From positions 1,361,001 to 1,425,000 of the forward strand of contig JARCOQ010000026.1 of assembly GCA_029207755.1 (NCBI GenBank): a stretch of DNA of 64,000 nucleotides, read 5' to 3'. Of the stretch, positions 28,673-41,584 are shown piece after piece; the stretch's first letter is position 1; each line of letters opens with the position of its first letter. Both the position numbers and the translations under genes were made by a program. The stretch is from Chamaea fasciata (taxonomy: Eukaryota > Chordata > Aves > Passeriformes > Sylviidae). Under the pieces are notes generated by a model that saw only the letters and a list, made by a program, of their open reading frames with translations, was not told the DNA's origin and searched no databases.

Positions 28673-28900
28673 GTTTACTGCTGGAGAGCCGGCGGCGGCG
28701 GAAGCGGCTTCAGCGGCCGCCGGGCCCACGGCGCTGCCCCGCCGCCGCCGCCATCTTGGCTGCGGGCAGGAAGCGGAAGCGGCGCGGCGCGGCCTCGGCC
28801 ATGGCGGGTGCGGGCACAGGGCGGCGCCATGTTGGGGACTGGCAGCGGCGGTGGGTGGCGCCATCTTGAGTGCTGGCGGGGCCGCCCTGAGGCTGTCGAG
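28660..28900 (-). promoter_or_regulatory. ELOA: ELOA CpG-island promoter with YY1-type and ETS-type motifs
   Basis: CpG density is high from about 28.1 to 28.9 kb. CCGCCAT(C/G)TT-type words recur: at the ATG itself (about 28667-28676), GCCGCCATCTTGG at 28747-28759, GGCGCCATGTTGG at 28823-28835 and GGCGCCATCTTGAG at 28857-28870. These match the YY1 core (AAGATGGCGGC on the other strand). GGAAGCGGAAG near 28770 is ETS-like. No TATA box is evident. The start site is not mapped. Confidence 0.65.
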
Positions 28901-28934
28901 TTGGTACTTGCTCCGCTCTTACAAAATCCTTCGC

Positions 28935-29430
28935 TGTCACAGAATCCCAGAGGAGTTGCGGTTGGAAAGGACCTCTGGAGATCGTTCCTGTCAAACCTCG
29001 AGTGGCACAAGAACGCCTCCAGGTGGGTTTGGGTTGTCCCCACAGGGGGAGACGCCACACGCTCCCTGGGCAGCTGTTCCAGGGCTCTGCCGCCCTCATG
29101 GAAAGAAGTTCTTCCTCGTGTTGAGGTGGAACTGGTGGTTTAGTTCATGGTCGTTGCTCCTCATCCTGTCTTTGGGCACCACTGAACAGAGTTTGGCACC
29201 GTCCTCTGCCAGCCTTTGGGGATGTTTGTGTGGACTGATGGGATCCACTCTCAACTTTCCCTTCTCCACACTGAGCTGGCCCGGCTCCCACAGCCTCTCC
29301 ACATCAGGGAGATGCTCCAGTCCTTCAATCATTGTTCCCTCTTTTAGACCCACTCCAGCAGCTCCTTGGCTTTCTTGGCCTGAGGAGCGTGGAACTGGAC
29401 ACATTTTCTTTCCTGAGGCAATATCACTCC
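28935..29430 (-). mobile_element. CR1 LINE 3' fragment between ELOA and RPL11
   Basis: A reverse-oriented CR1 starts with 'tcacagaatcccagaggagt' and runs through 'gcctccaggtgggtttgggt', 'ctgggcagctgttccagggc', 'ttgaggtggaactggtggtt' and 'gagcgtggaactggacac'. It is the longest copy in the window and begins only about 35 bases beyond the last YY1-type motif of the ELOA promoter. Confidence 0.93.
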
Positions 29431-30685
29431 AGACCCATCCCTGTTGCCTCCCAATGGCTTTTCTTTGGGATTGTTGGCAGCAAGGATGTCCTTGCAGTGT
29501 GGTGTCTCAGCTGAGTCTGGGAAAATATTACATTTTCCTGGGAAATTCCAATATTTAACCTGAATCTTCATTTCAAATCCAGCTGAAACTGCACACTTTT
29601 CTGAGGAGCAGATAGTCTGGATGAAGGGTGTGTTTGGAAACGTCCAAGTGTTGTCGCTCTGAAAGGACAAATGCCAGTTCCTTGTCCCAGAGCTGGTGTC
29701 ACAAACCATTCCACATCCAAACTCGGGGTGAGAGCAGCATTTGGGTCCCAGTCCCAGGACCCACTCCAGGGTGTGACAGTGTGGCACACGAGCTCTCAGT
29801 GCTGTAAGCTGGGGTAGCCCCGTGAAACTCCACAATTCCAGGGATGGCTCAAGTGCCTGGGACTTGGCTCCTGAATCCCCGAGGCTTCTGAGCCATCCCT
29901 GCTCTCCCTGGCACAGTGAGCTTGGCCATGCTGGCACTGCCACTTTCCCACTCCAGCCCAGCCTTCAATCCTCTTTCCTGACAGGAACTTTTCCCACACT
30001 TTTCCCTTCTCCATGTTTTTGCTGGAGCCTCCTAACGCCCCACTTTCCTCCCTGTGCTAAATACAAGCTGATTACTCAGTTCCAAGAACCCTGATCTTTG
30101 TGGCCAAGCACAACAAACACGTGAGACAGAGCAGTAACAGCTATTTCTGGCCCCAGATTTGTTCCCTCACCTACTGGCTGCTCCCTCAGAGGAGGCGAGG
30201 TCACTGGAGGTTCAAAAGGGATTTGGGAACGTTCAAAAGCTGTGCCTGAGTCGGGTGAAACACACACCCTGCTGTCACCCCAGGAGCAGTGGGTGCTCCC
30301 AGTTCCCCAGAGCAGCCCCTCAAAACCCTCAGAGTCCTTTATAACACTTTATGGCACTGGTTGGGTGCCAGCAAGGGAAAGACACTGAGCTCAGGAGTGT
30401 GGGACAGCTGGATAAAGAGGCACGATGATGTCTGGGGTCACTGCAAACTTTGGGAGCTGGGAAACTGTCCCCTGAGCTGGCTCCATCTCAAAGCTTGAGC
30501 AGGGAATGCAGACACAGGAGCAGGACAGGATAGCTTTTCTCCCCACCTACAGCACTGGATTACAGCACGGATTGGAAAAAGAAAGGGGGAAAAAAAAGAA
30601 CAAAGCCAAACCACAATAGTGGAGAAGGAGCCTCACTCCCATCAGCTTCCCCACAAAACACACAACACAAGTTAAGGGTTACAAA
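29431..30685. other. Intergenic stretch, ELOA upstream to RPL11 3' end
   Basis: This is moderate-GC sequence with no exon, RNA gene or repeat I recognise. An A-rich run near 30580-30600 precedes the RPL11 poly(A) region. It may hold diverged repeat remnants. Confidence 0.5.
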
Positions 30686-30687
30686 AA

Positions 30688-30693
30688 TTTATT
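30688..30693 (-). terminator. RPL11: RPL11 poly(A) signal
   Basis: AATAAA on the minus strand lies 25 bases past the stop codon, giving the very short 3' UTR typical of ribosomal-protein genes. Confidence 0.9.
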
Positions 30694-30717
30694 TACTTCT
30701 CTGGTAACAGGAACTTC

Positions 30718-33502
<2,785 letters not shown>

Positions 33503-33650
33503 GATGGAGGCGGGGAAGAGGCGGGAGCGGCGCGGCCGCGGGGGGTTATGGGAGCGCCCCGAGCGGCGGCGCCCCCTGGCGGGCGGAGGGCGGGGTTGCC
33601 ACGGCAAGCGCGGGTCTGTCGCGGCCCCTCCGGTAATTAACGCTCGTCAT
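33503..33650 (-). promoter_or_regulatory. RPL11: RPL11 promoter and likely 5' TOP start
   Basis: Upstream of the ATG the minus strand reads CTCTTCCCCGCCTCCATC, a pyrimidine-rich run (33503-33520) that fits a 5' terminal oligopyrimidine leader. A C in this run is the probable start, giving a leader of about 18 bases. The CpG island spans about 33.0-33.6 kb. TOP-dependent translational control through mTOR/LARP1 would follow, but this is inference. Confidence 0.6.
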
Positions 33651-35920
33651 TGAGAACAAAGCCAAATGCAGGAATAACGGTAAACACCAATAGTAATGGC
33701 AACTGACCGAGAGAGGAAAAGGCATCCCAAACATGTGGTGCACTCAGGGGGGGAGCAGAACTCCCCAGCTTCGCTGGGAATGGGGCAGTGCCAACTCACA
33801 CCGCTTCGGAGTCCAAACTTCTCTTCAGTGGTCACATCCTGGGCAGAAAGTGCCTTCAATGAGGCTCACACTCGGTAAGGATGGCACCAGCTCTTCCCTG
33901 TTTATCCCTTTCCCCTGCCTCTCTCAGGGCTGCCAGCCCGAGCTCTGTAATGCCATCAATTATTTTTTGCCCCAGTTGCTTCTAAGCGGGGATGAAGGAT
34001 AAATGAATAATCGGCTTGTCTCATTAAGGAGAGAAAAAAAAAAGTGTCAGGAGTCTCTGCGCAGAGGGTGTGAAAAGCCTCTAGTTAAAAAGTAACACTG
34101 CTGCTTCATTATGGATTTACTTCATCCAAGAACAGCTTTGCTGGAAATAGCTGCAGGCTGGGCTGGCTTCCAGCAGTCCATGGATCCTGTTTGGGATCTG
34201 TCCATGCTGCAGGGCTCCTTCCCATGGGCAGAGGCTCAGGGCACTGCAGCCAGCACGGGGCCAAGGGGAGCAGGTTTTGGGACCAGGAGCTGGAGAGAGG
34301 TGGGTGAAGGTGCTGCTCACCCCCCTGTGCCCCTCCCAAGCCCGTGGCTCTCTCTCCACAGCAGGGCCCTCCTTTGCCCAGTTCTGGATGGTCCCACTGC
34401 CAAAGGCTGTGCCCAAGATCAGGCAAAGAGGCTGCAGAGAGGGAGAAGGAATTGCTCGGGCCACTCTGGGGGTCCTGAGGGACAAGAGCAGAGCTCAGTG
34501 GTGTCACCCTTCCCTCTATCTCCACGTAGTGACCCCCCCACTGCTGCCCCTTGGTGGCATTAGCTCATCCATCCTCTGCTCCTGACTCCTGCCAGCAACA
34601 GAAGAGCTTTGCTCAACTCCAGACACGGAGAATCAGAGAGTCATGGAGTGGTTTTGGGTTGGACCTTCAAGCTCATCCCATTCCAACCCCTCCCACTGTC
34701 CCAGGCTGCTCCAAGCCCCGTCCAGCCCGGCCTTGGGCACTGCCAGGGATCCAGGGACAGCCACAGCTGCCCTGGGCATCCTGTGCCAGGGCCTGCCCAC
34801 CCTCCCAGGGAAGAATCGTCAGACCCTGTCTTGTTGGAGAGACATTTCCTACCTTGGCATTTCTCTGATAAATTCAGGAAGCCTTTCCTGCCTGGCACAG
34901 AGCTTCCCACTCACCCACTCCCTCTCCCCTCTCCCCATCTCCAAACACATCCAGATGGGGTCCCATGTGGAGCTCTTCCTGCTTTGAGTCATCCCTGTCC
35001 CCAAAATAGTCCAGAGCTCTGTTTTGCCAGGTGCTACAACGCATTTTCTCTGGGAGAGGGGGTGGGCTTGGTGTCATTTTCGATTCAGTGCAAAGAAATG
35101 AATCCATTTCTGAGAGCAGGTTTGGTTTTTATCCAGGGTTGTGCCGTTGGTTTCTGGCCCCAAGTTACCTGGCTGAGGAGAAGTCCAGCTGCAGTGGGAG
35201 CAATAATCCCTGCCACTGTGCCAAAGGTATTTGTGATTCCCAGCAGGAACCCTGCCTATCCGGGGAGACAGGGAGCAAAGATCTCCTGAGCGAGGCCAGG
35301 AGGAAACTGTCACAAGGAGGGAGAGGAGTGGGTGCTTCCAGTCCCTTCCCTCACTGCAGGGATGCTGCCTAGAGCGCTGAGCAATGTTAGGATCATCCTT
35401 GTAAGAGTGGGGAGGATTTTAAGCCTTTATTTCACCCCTTAGTTTCCAATGCCAGCAGCTACAGAAGAAAAGGGGAGAGCAGGAATTGCAGAGGCCTTGC
35501 GGGACTGGGGGAGGGAAGGATGCAGAGCCAAGGAGGGCACAGATGTGCCATTTCCACGTGGTTGATATTGATGCCTGTCCCTGGCACGCTGATTATCGTC
35601 AAGGCCGGTGTGAGAAGAACCACAATGACCGTGGGACTGCAGCCAAAGCACGGCACAGCCACCAGGAAAGTGGCCGGGAGCAGCTTCCTTTGGGAGGAAA
35701 TGGGAAGTGTTTTATAGCAGACCACGCAAGTGTGTTGGAAAGGCTGGGTGGCAGATGAAGGCTTGTCCTTTCTCGGTGCCGAGAAGAACTTCCTGACGGC
35801 TGCTGCGCCAAGCACCCGCCTCTGCCGGAGGAAACGAGCCGGCAGCCCCGGCAGGATGTGCCGCAGCCCATTCCCGAGGCACGGCAGGGCACAGAGGAAG
35901 CAGTGCCACGTGGATAACAC
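33651..35920. other. RPL11-PPT1 intergenic interval (rearrangement point relative to mammals)
   Basis: The two genes are head to head, with 2.65 kb between start codons. Apart from a CR1 fragment at 34.63-34.83 kb I see no exon or RNA gene. The AT-rich part at about 33950-34110 contains several ATTA words but nothing I can name. In human the flanking genes lie in different bands (1p36.11 and 1p34.2). Confidence 0.6.
34625..34830 (-). mobile_element. CR1 LINE 3' fragment
   Basis: Reverse-oriented tail with 'gagtcatggagtggttttgg', 'ccactgtcccaggctgctcc', 'cggccttgggcactgccagg' and 'gccagggcctgcccaccctc'. It is the same subfamily type as the copy at 8.7 kb. Confidence 0.88.
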
Positions 35921-36004
35921 GCAGGCAGGGGCCGCGTGGGTCTCCTGGCTGCGTGTCCCGGGGCGGGCAGCGGGATTTGGGATTCCCGGGTGGGACCGGG
36001 AGCG

Positions 36005-36040
36005 GCGGGGCTCGAACCCGCGCGCCGGGTGGAGTCCCGG
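36005..36040 (-). other. tRNA-like T-arm (B-box) plus adjacent hairpin near the PPT1 promoter
   Basis: On the minus strand GCGGG-TTCGAGC-CCCGC forms a perfect 5-bp stem with a 7-base loop that fits the tRNA T-loop rule TTCRANN, and contains the Pol III B-box core GGTTCGAGCC. Just 5' of it a CCGGG/CCCGG stem closes a 6-base loop (plus 36025-36040). I could not fold a D-arm or a matching acceptor stem, so this is not a complete tRNA gene. Chance in GC-rich DNA is possible. Confidence 0.35.
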
Positions 36041-36042
36041 GC

Positions 36043-36102
36043 CACGCCCCCGCCCTCAGACCACGCCCCATATGCGGACCACGCCCTTGGTTGGTCACGC
36101 CC
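36043..36102. promoter_or_regulatory. PPT1: Four CACGCCC boxes in the PPT1 promoter
   Basis: CACGCCC lies at 36043, 36062, 36080 and 36096, with steps of 19, 18 and 16 bases, ending about 50 bases before the PPT1 start codon. This is a KLF/Sp-type motif cluster in a CpG island (about 35.9-36.5 kb). Confidence 0.65.
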
Positions 36103-36134
36103 CCGGACCGCGCCCCTCCCCTCGCCGGCGGCGG

Positions 36135-36144
36135 GTCATGTGAC
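36135..36144. promoter_or_regulatory. PPT1: CLEAR / M-box-like element (GTCATGTGAC)
   Basis: GTCATGTGAC differs at one base from the CLEAR consensus GTCACGTGAC bound by TFEB/TFE3 and contains TCATGTGA, the MITF M-box. It ends nine bases before the PPT1 start codon. PPT1 encodes a lysosomal enzyme, the class of gene this element controls. Binding is inferred from the motif. Confidence 0.6.
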
Positions 36145-36152
36145 AGGCCAAG

Positions 36153-39100
36153 ATGGCGGCGCTCAGGGCGGCGGTGCCGGCGCTGGCGCTGCTGGGGCTG
36201 TGGCTGGGCCCCGCGGCCGCCGTCACGCCCCTGGTGATCTGGCACGGCATGGGTGAGCCGGGACCCTCCGCCAACGGCCGCGGGGCCGGCGGGACTTGGC
36301 TGGGGGCCGAGCAGGACCGAGGGGCGCTCGCTCCGGTGTCCCCCCGCTCCCGAGCGCCGGTCTCCGCGGGGGCCGGGAGGTGCTGACCCCTCTCGGTGCC
36401 GCGGCAGCGGCGCTCGTGGTGTGTTCGTGGAGGGGAGGTGAGGGCCGGGGCCGTGGCGTGGCGGTGCATCCCGGTGTCTTCCCTTTGGCAGGAGACAGCT
36501 GCTGCAATCCGGTGAGCATGGGCTACATCCAAAAACTGGTGGAGAAGAAAATCCCGGGGATTTACGTCCTGTCGCTCAAGATCGGGAGCAACATGATCCA
36601 GGTAAATCGCGTGTCACCGGGTAAATCGGGTGTCTGCGTGCAGGGGTGGGGCTGGAGTTCCCGCAGTCCGTGGTTTTAACAGGATTCCACAAGGATTCCT
36701 GCTGGGCTTTCCCTGCTGATTTCCTCTGCTCAGTGGGGTAAACAGCTTTGACAGGTAGAACCCGATAAAGTCCAGCTAATACCTGCAGAAAAACACTGGG
36801 GGGGAAAACAAATCCCTGACCTAAACTGGATTAATATGCAAATCCACTGATTAGCACACTCTAACCACTGCAGGCCATGCGTGGGTTGGGTGCTGTGCTG
36901 AGGCAGAGCTTTATCCCTGGCCACGTTTCTCGAGTTGCAAACGTTTATTTACTTCAGTGTAATAAATCACACACCTCTGCACCTTCGTGGGTTTTGACAG
37001 TTTCTTTTTGTAGTCCTGTGGAATTTCTTTAGATAATTTCTCAGGACAATGTGTGCGGTGTAGGTGGAGAAGTTTGATTTTAAATTTCAATATATACATG
37101 AACAAAACCTGAAGAGATTCACGTTGCAGAGAAGTTTGGGGAAATGTCACTGTCCCACATGGGACGGTTTTGCCATCCAGGGCAGGTAAAGGGGAAGTCT
37201 GGCAAAGGGAAGTGTCAGAACAGCAATTTCACTTCCCTCCCTGTGAAAGCTCAGGTCCTCTTTCAACACCACGAATCCTCAGTGACCCGCAGAGCTTCGA
37301 ACACCCCCAGCCACGGCACAGGTACAAATGACCCATCCCAATGTGCTCCCTCAGGATATGGAGAACAGCTTCTTCATGAACGTCAACGAGCAGGTGAGGG
37401 AGGTGTGCAGGCAGCTGGCCACGGACCCTCGCCTGCAGGGAGGCTACAACGCCATGGGCTTCTCCCAGGGAGGCCAATTCCTGTAAGTCTGCACTCCTGC
37501 TGCCTTCAGATCCTCATTTAAAACCCTTCAGAAGCGCCCAGCAGACGCAAACTGCTCAATTCCTCAAGGCAGGAGTGCTCCAAAGGGGGCAGACTGTGTT
37601 TTCCTGCTCTTCCAGGAGGGGTTAAATCCCTTGGCAAACGTTCCACCAGTGCCCAAGCCCACGCAGAACCTGCACCCGTGGCCTGGGCATGCTTTGCTCA
37701 GCTCCTTCCCCTTCCCCCACAGGAGGGCTGTGGCCCAGAAGTGTCCTGCTCCTCCCATGCTCAACCTGATCTCCATCGGGGGACAGCACCAAGGTAGTGT
37801 CCCCTGCAGCTCTCACACCTCCTGGGCGCCTTTTTGGGGGGCTCTTTCCTCAACTCTGCTCGCTTCCTTTTGGATTAAATTCTCCCCTTGTTCTTGTCTG
37901 CATCTGCTGCTCTGTTTGGCCCAATTAGTGTTTGCTGATTTCGTTATCTTGATCTTGCTGAAGTGGCACTGACAAGGGACCTCTGTCAGTAGCTGGCTTC
38001 ACTGCCTGGGTTGGATTCTTGCACACCTTGGGATGAGTTGTTTTGTGAGGAGTTCCTGCAGATCAAAGCCTTTGTGAGACTGAACCTTGTGGGTTGTTTT
38101 ACAATCAGCACCTGGAAGGCCGAAGCCAAGGAAAGGGAGGTATTGAAGTGGAATTAAGGAGGTGTGGAGTTAAGAGTGGCTGGCAGTGAATTCCAAAATC
38201 CTCTCCCCTGAGGAGTCCATGGCCTCTTTGTGGTGGAGAGGGAAGGTTTGCGGGGAGCACCCAACACATCCCTTATCTCTGCCACAGCTCCTGGCACAGC
38301 AGGGCTGTCCAGGGGCTAAAAACTGCCTGATTCTCTGGCTAACTCCTGCTGCTGCTCTGCACGAGGAGGTTCCTGTGCAGCAGGAGGGTCCCAGCGTGGC
38401 TGACGGAGCCGTGTCTCCACCCCAGGGGTGTACGGCTTCCCCCGCTGCCCCGGGGAGAGCTCCCACGTCTGCGACTGGATCCGGAAAACCCTGGACCTGG
38501 GAGCCTACACCAAGGCAGTGCAGGAGCAGTGAGTACGCCCCCCCAAAGCAGGCCACAGGAGCAGCTCTGCCCTTCCAGGCTGAGCTTTTGGGTTCTCCCC
38601 TCTCCAGCCTGGTCCAAGCTGAGTATTGGCACGACCCGCTGAAGGAGGAGGACTACAGGAAGAACAGCATCTTCCTGGCTGACATCAACCAGGAGAGGGT
38701 AAGGAGCTGAGGGCAGAAACCTGTGAGGGTTCCAGTGGAAGAGCAGGCAGCTTCCCTGGCTCTGGGCTCTCCAGTGGCTTGGATTTGCTCTCCTGCTTCC
38801 ACCCAGGGCATCAACGAGACCTACAAGAAAAACCTGATGGCTCTGAAGAAGTTTGTGATGGTGAAATTCCTCAACGATACCATGGTGGACCCTCCGATCT
38901 CGGAGGTGAGGAAGGCAGGGCCGGTTTTGGGTCTTCCTTGTCTCTGGTTTGTCCTCTGGTGGCAGAACTGGAGGTTGCAGAGGGGCAGGTTGGGCACAAA
39001 CACGGGCCTCCCAGGAGCTGCTGGAAGCCTGCTCGGCTCCTGGGAGCCCTTCAGCAGCTGTGCCTTCATTTTTTATTTTTATTTTTAATCCATTTTTATG

Positions 39101-39580
39101 CAGTGGTTTGGGTTTTACAAAAGTGGCCAAGCCAAGGAGACCATCCCACTGCAGGAGACCTCGCTGTACAAAGAGGTGAGTTCTGGAGGCTTGTGCTGTG
39201 TCCCCTCTTTGCTGTCCCTGAGGCCCCACAACTCTGCTCTTGTCGCTCCTGGGACCGTTTGTCTGGGGAGACATTTCCCTCCAGCCATCCCCGGCACTGC
39301 TGAAACCCGGGGAATGGCACTGGGCTGCTCCTGCCTGGCTCAGGATCCCCCTCAGCTCTGTTCCTGTTCAAAGCCCTGCTGCCAGAGTCCCCTGGAATCC
39401 CTTTTCCCCCTCGGTGGGGACAAGAGCCGAGGAGGAACCTCCCCCTTCTCCCGGCAGGATCGCCTGGGGCTGCAGGAGATGGACAAGGCTGGGAAGCTGG
39501 TGTTCCTGGGCGTGAAGGGGGATCACCTGCACTTCTCAGAAGAGTGGTTTGACAGCACCATCCTCCCCTTCCTGCACTGA
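36153..39580 (+). CDS. PPT1: Palmitoyl-protein thioesterase 1, 9 coding exons
   Basis: This lysosomal hydrolase removes fatty acyl groups from cysteines of proteins being degraded; human loss causes infantile neuronal ceroid lipofuscinosis (CLN1). Exons are 36153-36252, 36492-36601, 37355-37482, 37723-37793, 38426-38528, 38608-38698, 38807-38905, 39104-39175 and 39458-39580. They total 897 bp, or 298 residues (human 306). A hydrophobic signal peptide occupies about residues 1-23 ([14 protein letters not shown]). Mature sequence starts at [15 protein letters not shown]. The triad is Ser107 (GFSQGG), Asp225 (KFLNDT) and His281 (KGDHLH), each eight below the human number because of the shorter signal region. 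N-glycosylation sequons remain at Asn204 and Asn224, but the one matching human Asn197 is gone. The ATG sits inside a YY1-type AAGATGGCGGC. Confidence 0.97.
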
Positions 39581-40083
39581 GGCTCCTCTGGGAGCACTGG
39601 GCAGGGTTTTTCACTGGAACTAACACCAGCCACTGTGCAGCAGCAGCACTGGGTGCAGCCAGGCCTGCAGGGATTTGGGGAACAAGAGGGGGGTGCCAGG
39701 ATTGGAATTCTGCTGGGCTGAGCCTTGCCCTGACTCTGACACACTCCAGCCTGGTGAATCCAGCTCAGTTCTCAAAGCTGTGGCTGAGCTGGGCCCTGGG
39801 TGAGGGCAGAGCTCGGCCTGAGGTTTGTTCTCCATCCCCTGCTCCTGCAGGACACACTTGGCAGTATTAACCCAACTCACTCGGGCAGGGATCAGCAAGA
39901 TTTTCATGGTTGCATGCAGGGGAGTCATGTTCCAGCCCATCCTTCAAGATGGGGGGAAAAGGCCAAATTTAGGGGTTTCTGGGGGGGAAAAAAAAAAAAG
40001 AGGGTTTGGAATGCAGCAGTATTAACAGCTTGAACGGTTTTCAACTAATGGCTTGGTTTATGTTCTTTTGTACAACTGAAATC

Positions 40084-40089
40084 AATAAA
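40084..40089 (+). terminator. PPT1: PPT1 poly(A) signal
   Basis: AATAAA lies about 500 bases after the stop codon, followed by an A run at about 40111. It converges with the CAP1 signal on the other strand about 190 bases away. Confidence 0.85.
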
Positions 40090-40271
40090 GAGCTTTCCAT
40101 CTAACCAACTAAAAAAAAAAAAGCTTGGACAACTACTGATTGTGTTTGGAGGGAAAATCTGGGAAAGTATTCAAAGGAATGAAGGCCGGGTCAGGCAGAG
40201 AGGGGCACCTTGTCCTGCCTGAGCTCCCAAAAAGAGACAAGAGCCACAGAAATGAGCAAGTTGGCATTAAC

Positions 40272-40277
40272 TTTATT
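40272..40277 (-). terminator. CAP1: CAP1 poly(A) signal
   Basis: AATAAA on the minus strand gives CAP1 a 3' UTR of about 1.3 kb (about 40255-41584), which is A/T-rich near its end and holds no exon of another gene. Confidence 0.8.
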
Positions 40278-41584
40278 CTATCTTCTGTATAATCTTAAGT
40301 ACATAAGAAAGGTTTTTTTCACAAGCCTCAGGAGAAGACAAGTACAAGTCACAGGACAGTTTCAAAATTTAAAAAAAAAAAAATTGCATAATTTTTCTTT
40401 TTTTTTTTTTCTGTAAGTTTTGTACTAGAGAAAAAAGAACATTGACACTTTACAGAAGAAATGCATTTAAGATATGCTTATGCCACCCGAGGCGTTGGAA
40501 AAAATGAAGGTCAAAGCACGTGCAGCTCCCTTTATGGGTCAGTACAGTACTGTGTGATCCATCACTCTGCTCCAGGGCCCTGGAACAGAGGCTACGAGCT
40601 TCCACCAAAAATAAAGAGCCAAGCAACAAGGGGAAGGGGGAGGGAAAAAAGGGGAGAGGATTCAGTGGGGGCTGATTGCAGATGAGGAAGAGAGTGATGA
40701 ACCGACTTGATCCAACTCGGGTATTTACAACTCTGCGCTACTGACCTGGAACGGAGGAGGCCCTTCCTCTGGGGAAGGGGACAGGTTCACAAGAACCATC
40801 CTGGCAGGCTGAACCTGGAGTTCAGCTGCTCCAAGAAGGAAAGCCCTGGGGCAAAGGTTCCCTTGTGAAGGTGGAGAGGGCTCCATGGAATGAGAGGGGC
40901 TCAGCTCCAAGCTACCAGCCAGGCCGCCGGGCGGCCGTGGTGACGCCGCCGCAGCCTTCCTGTGGCACTGGGGAATGAAAGCCTCCCGTCATGGCACAAA
41001 TCAGGAATGCACTGAGCTAGTGGGAATGATGGAAGAGAAATGGGGGTGGAATTGGCCCAGGTTCTCAGCCTTTGGTCCGACAAAACCGTTCCCCGTGTCC
41101 CGTGATGCCACCGGAGAGCTGGAATGAGCAGCTCCCAGGACCTTCCCAGGACACCTGCCCTAGCAGCTGGGTCCCGCGGGCTCCGACAGACACCGTCACT
41201 CGTTAAAAAAGGGGACAACACTCCTCTCACACGAACAGTTTTGCTTAAAGGCAATACAAAAAAAGAACAACACTCTGAAAGCCAACTGCCAGGACTGGCT
41301 GTGAAGTTTCACCGAGGCTCTGATCGATTGGTGCAGTTAGATGGGGACGAGGGGAGAGAAAAGAATACACCTTCCTGCTGAGAGAGGTGGACAATCACCG
41401 ACCCGCCACCTACCCCAAGCCCCAGGCAGAGGAATCTCAGTGATGGCAGGCAGCTGTGTCTCTCGGGTAGAAGAGAAGCAGTTTGAGAGCAGAAAGGTAC
41501 AAGAAATCTAAGAAGAATCATCTGAAAGCAGATTTGTCCCACAGCAGGGCCAGGGGAGGGTTGTGAGCCTTGGAGCTTTTCGGC

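Noticed and set aside
27562..28864. Open frames of 280-330 codons on both strands near the ELOA first exon
   Set aside because: They lie in the ELOA CpG island and first intron, are Arg/Pro/Gly-rich and have no conserved block. Only the 72 bases at 28601-28672 belong to a real coding exon.
36005..36090. Complete tRNA gene antisense to the PPT1 promoter
   Set aside because: The T-arm is convincing, but the neighbouring hairpin has a 6-base loop, no D-arm folds, and the bases that should pair with the acceptor strand do not. It is kept only as a tRNA-like element.
40111..40122. A run after the PPT1 poly(A) signal as a sign of a processed pseudogene
   Set aside because: PPT1 has eight normal introns here. 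The A run simply lies downstream of the genomic cleavage region.
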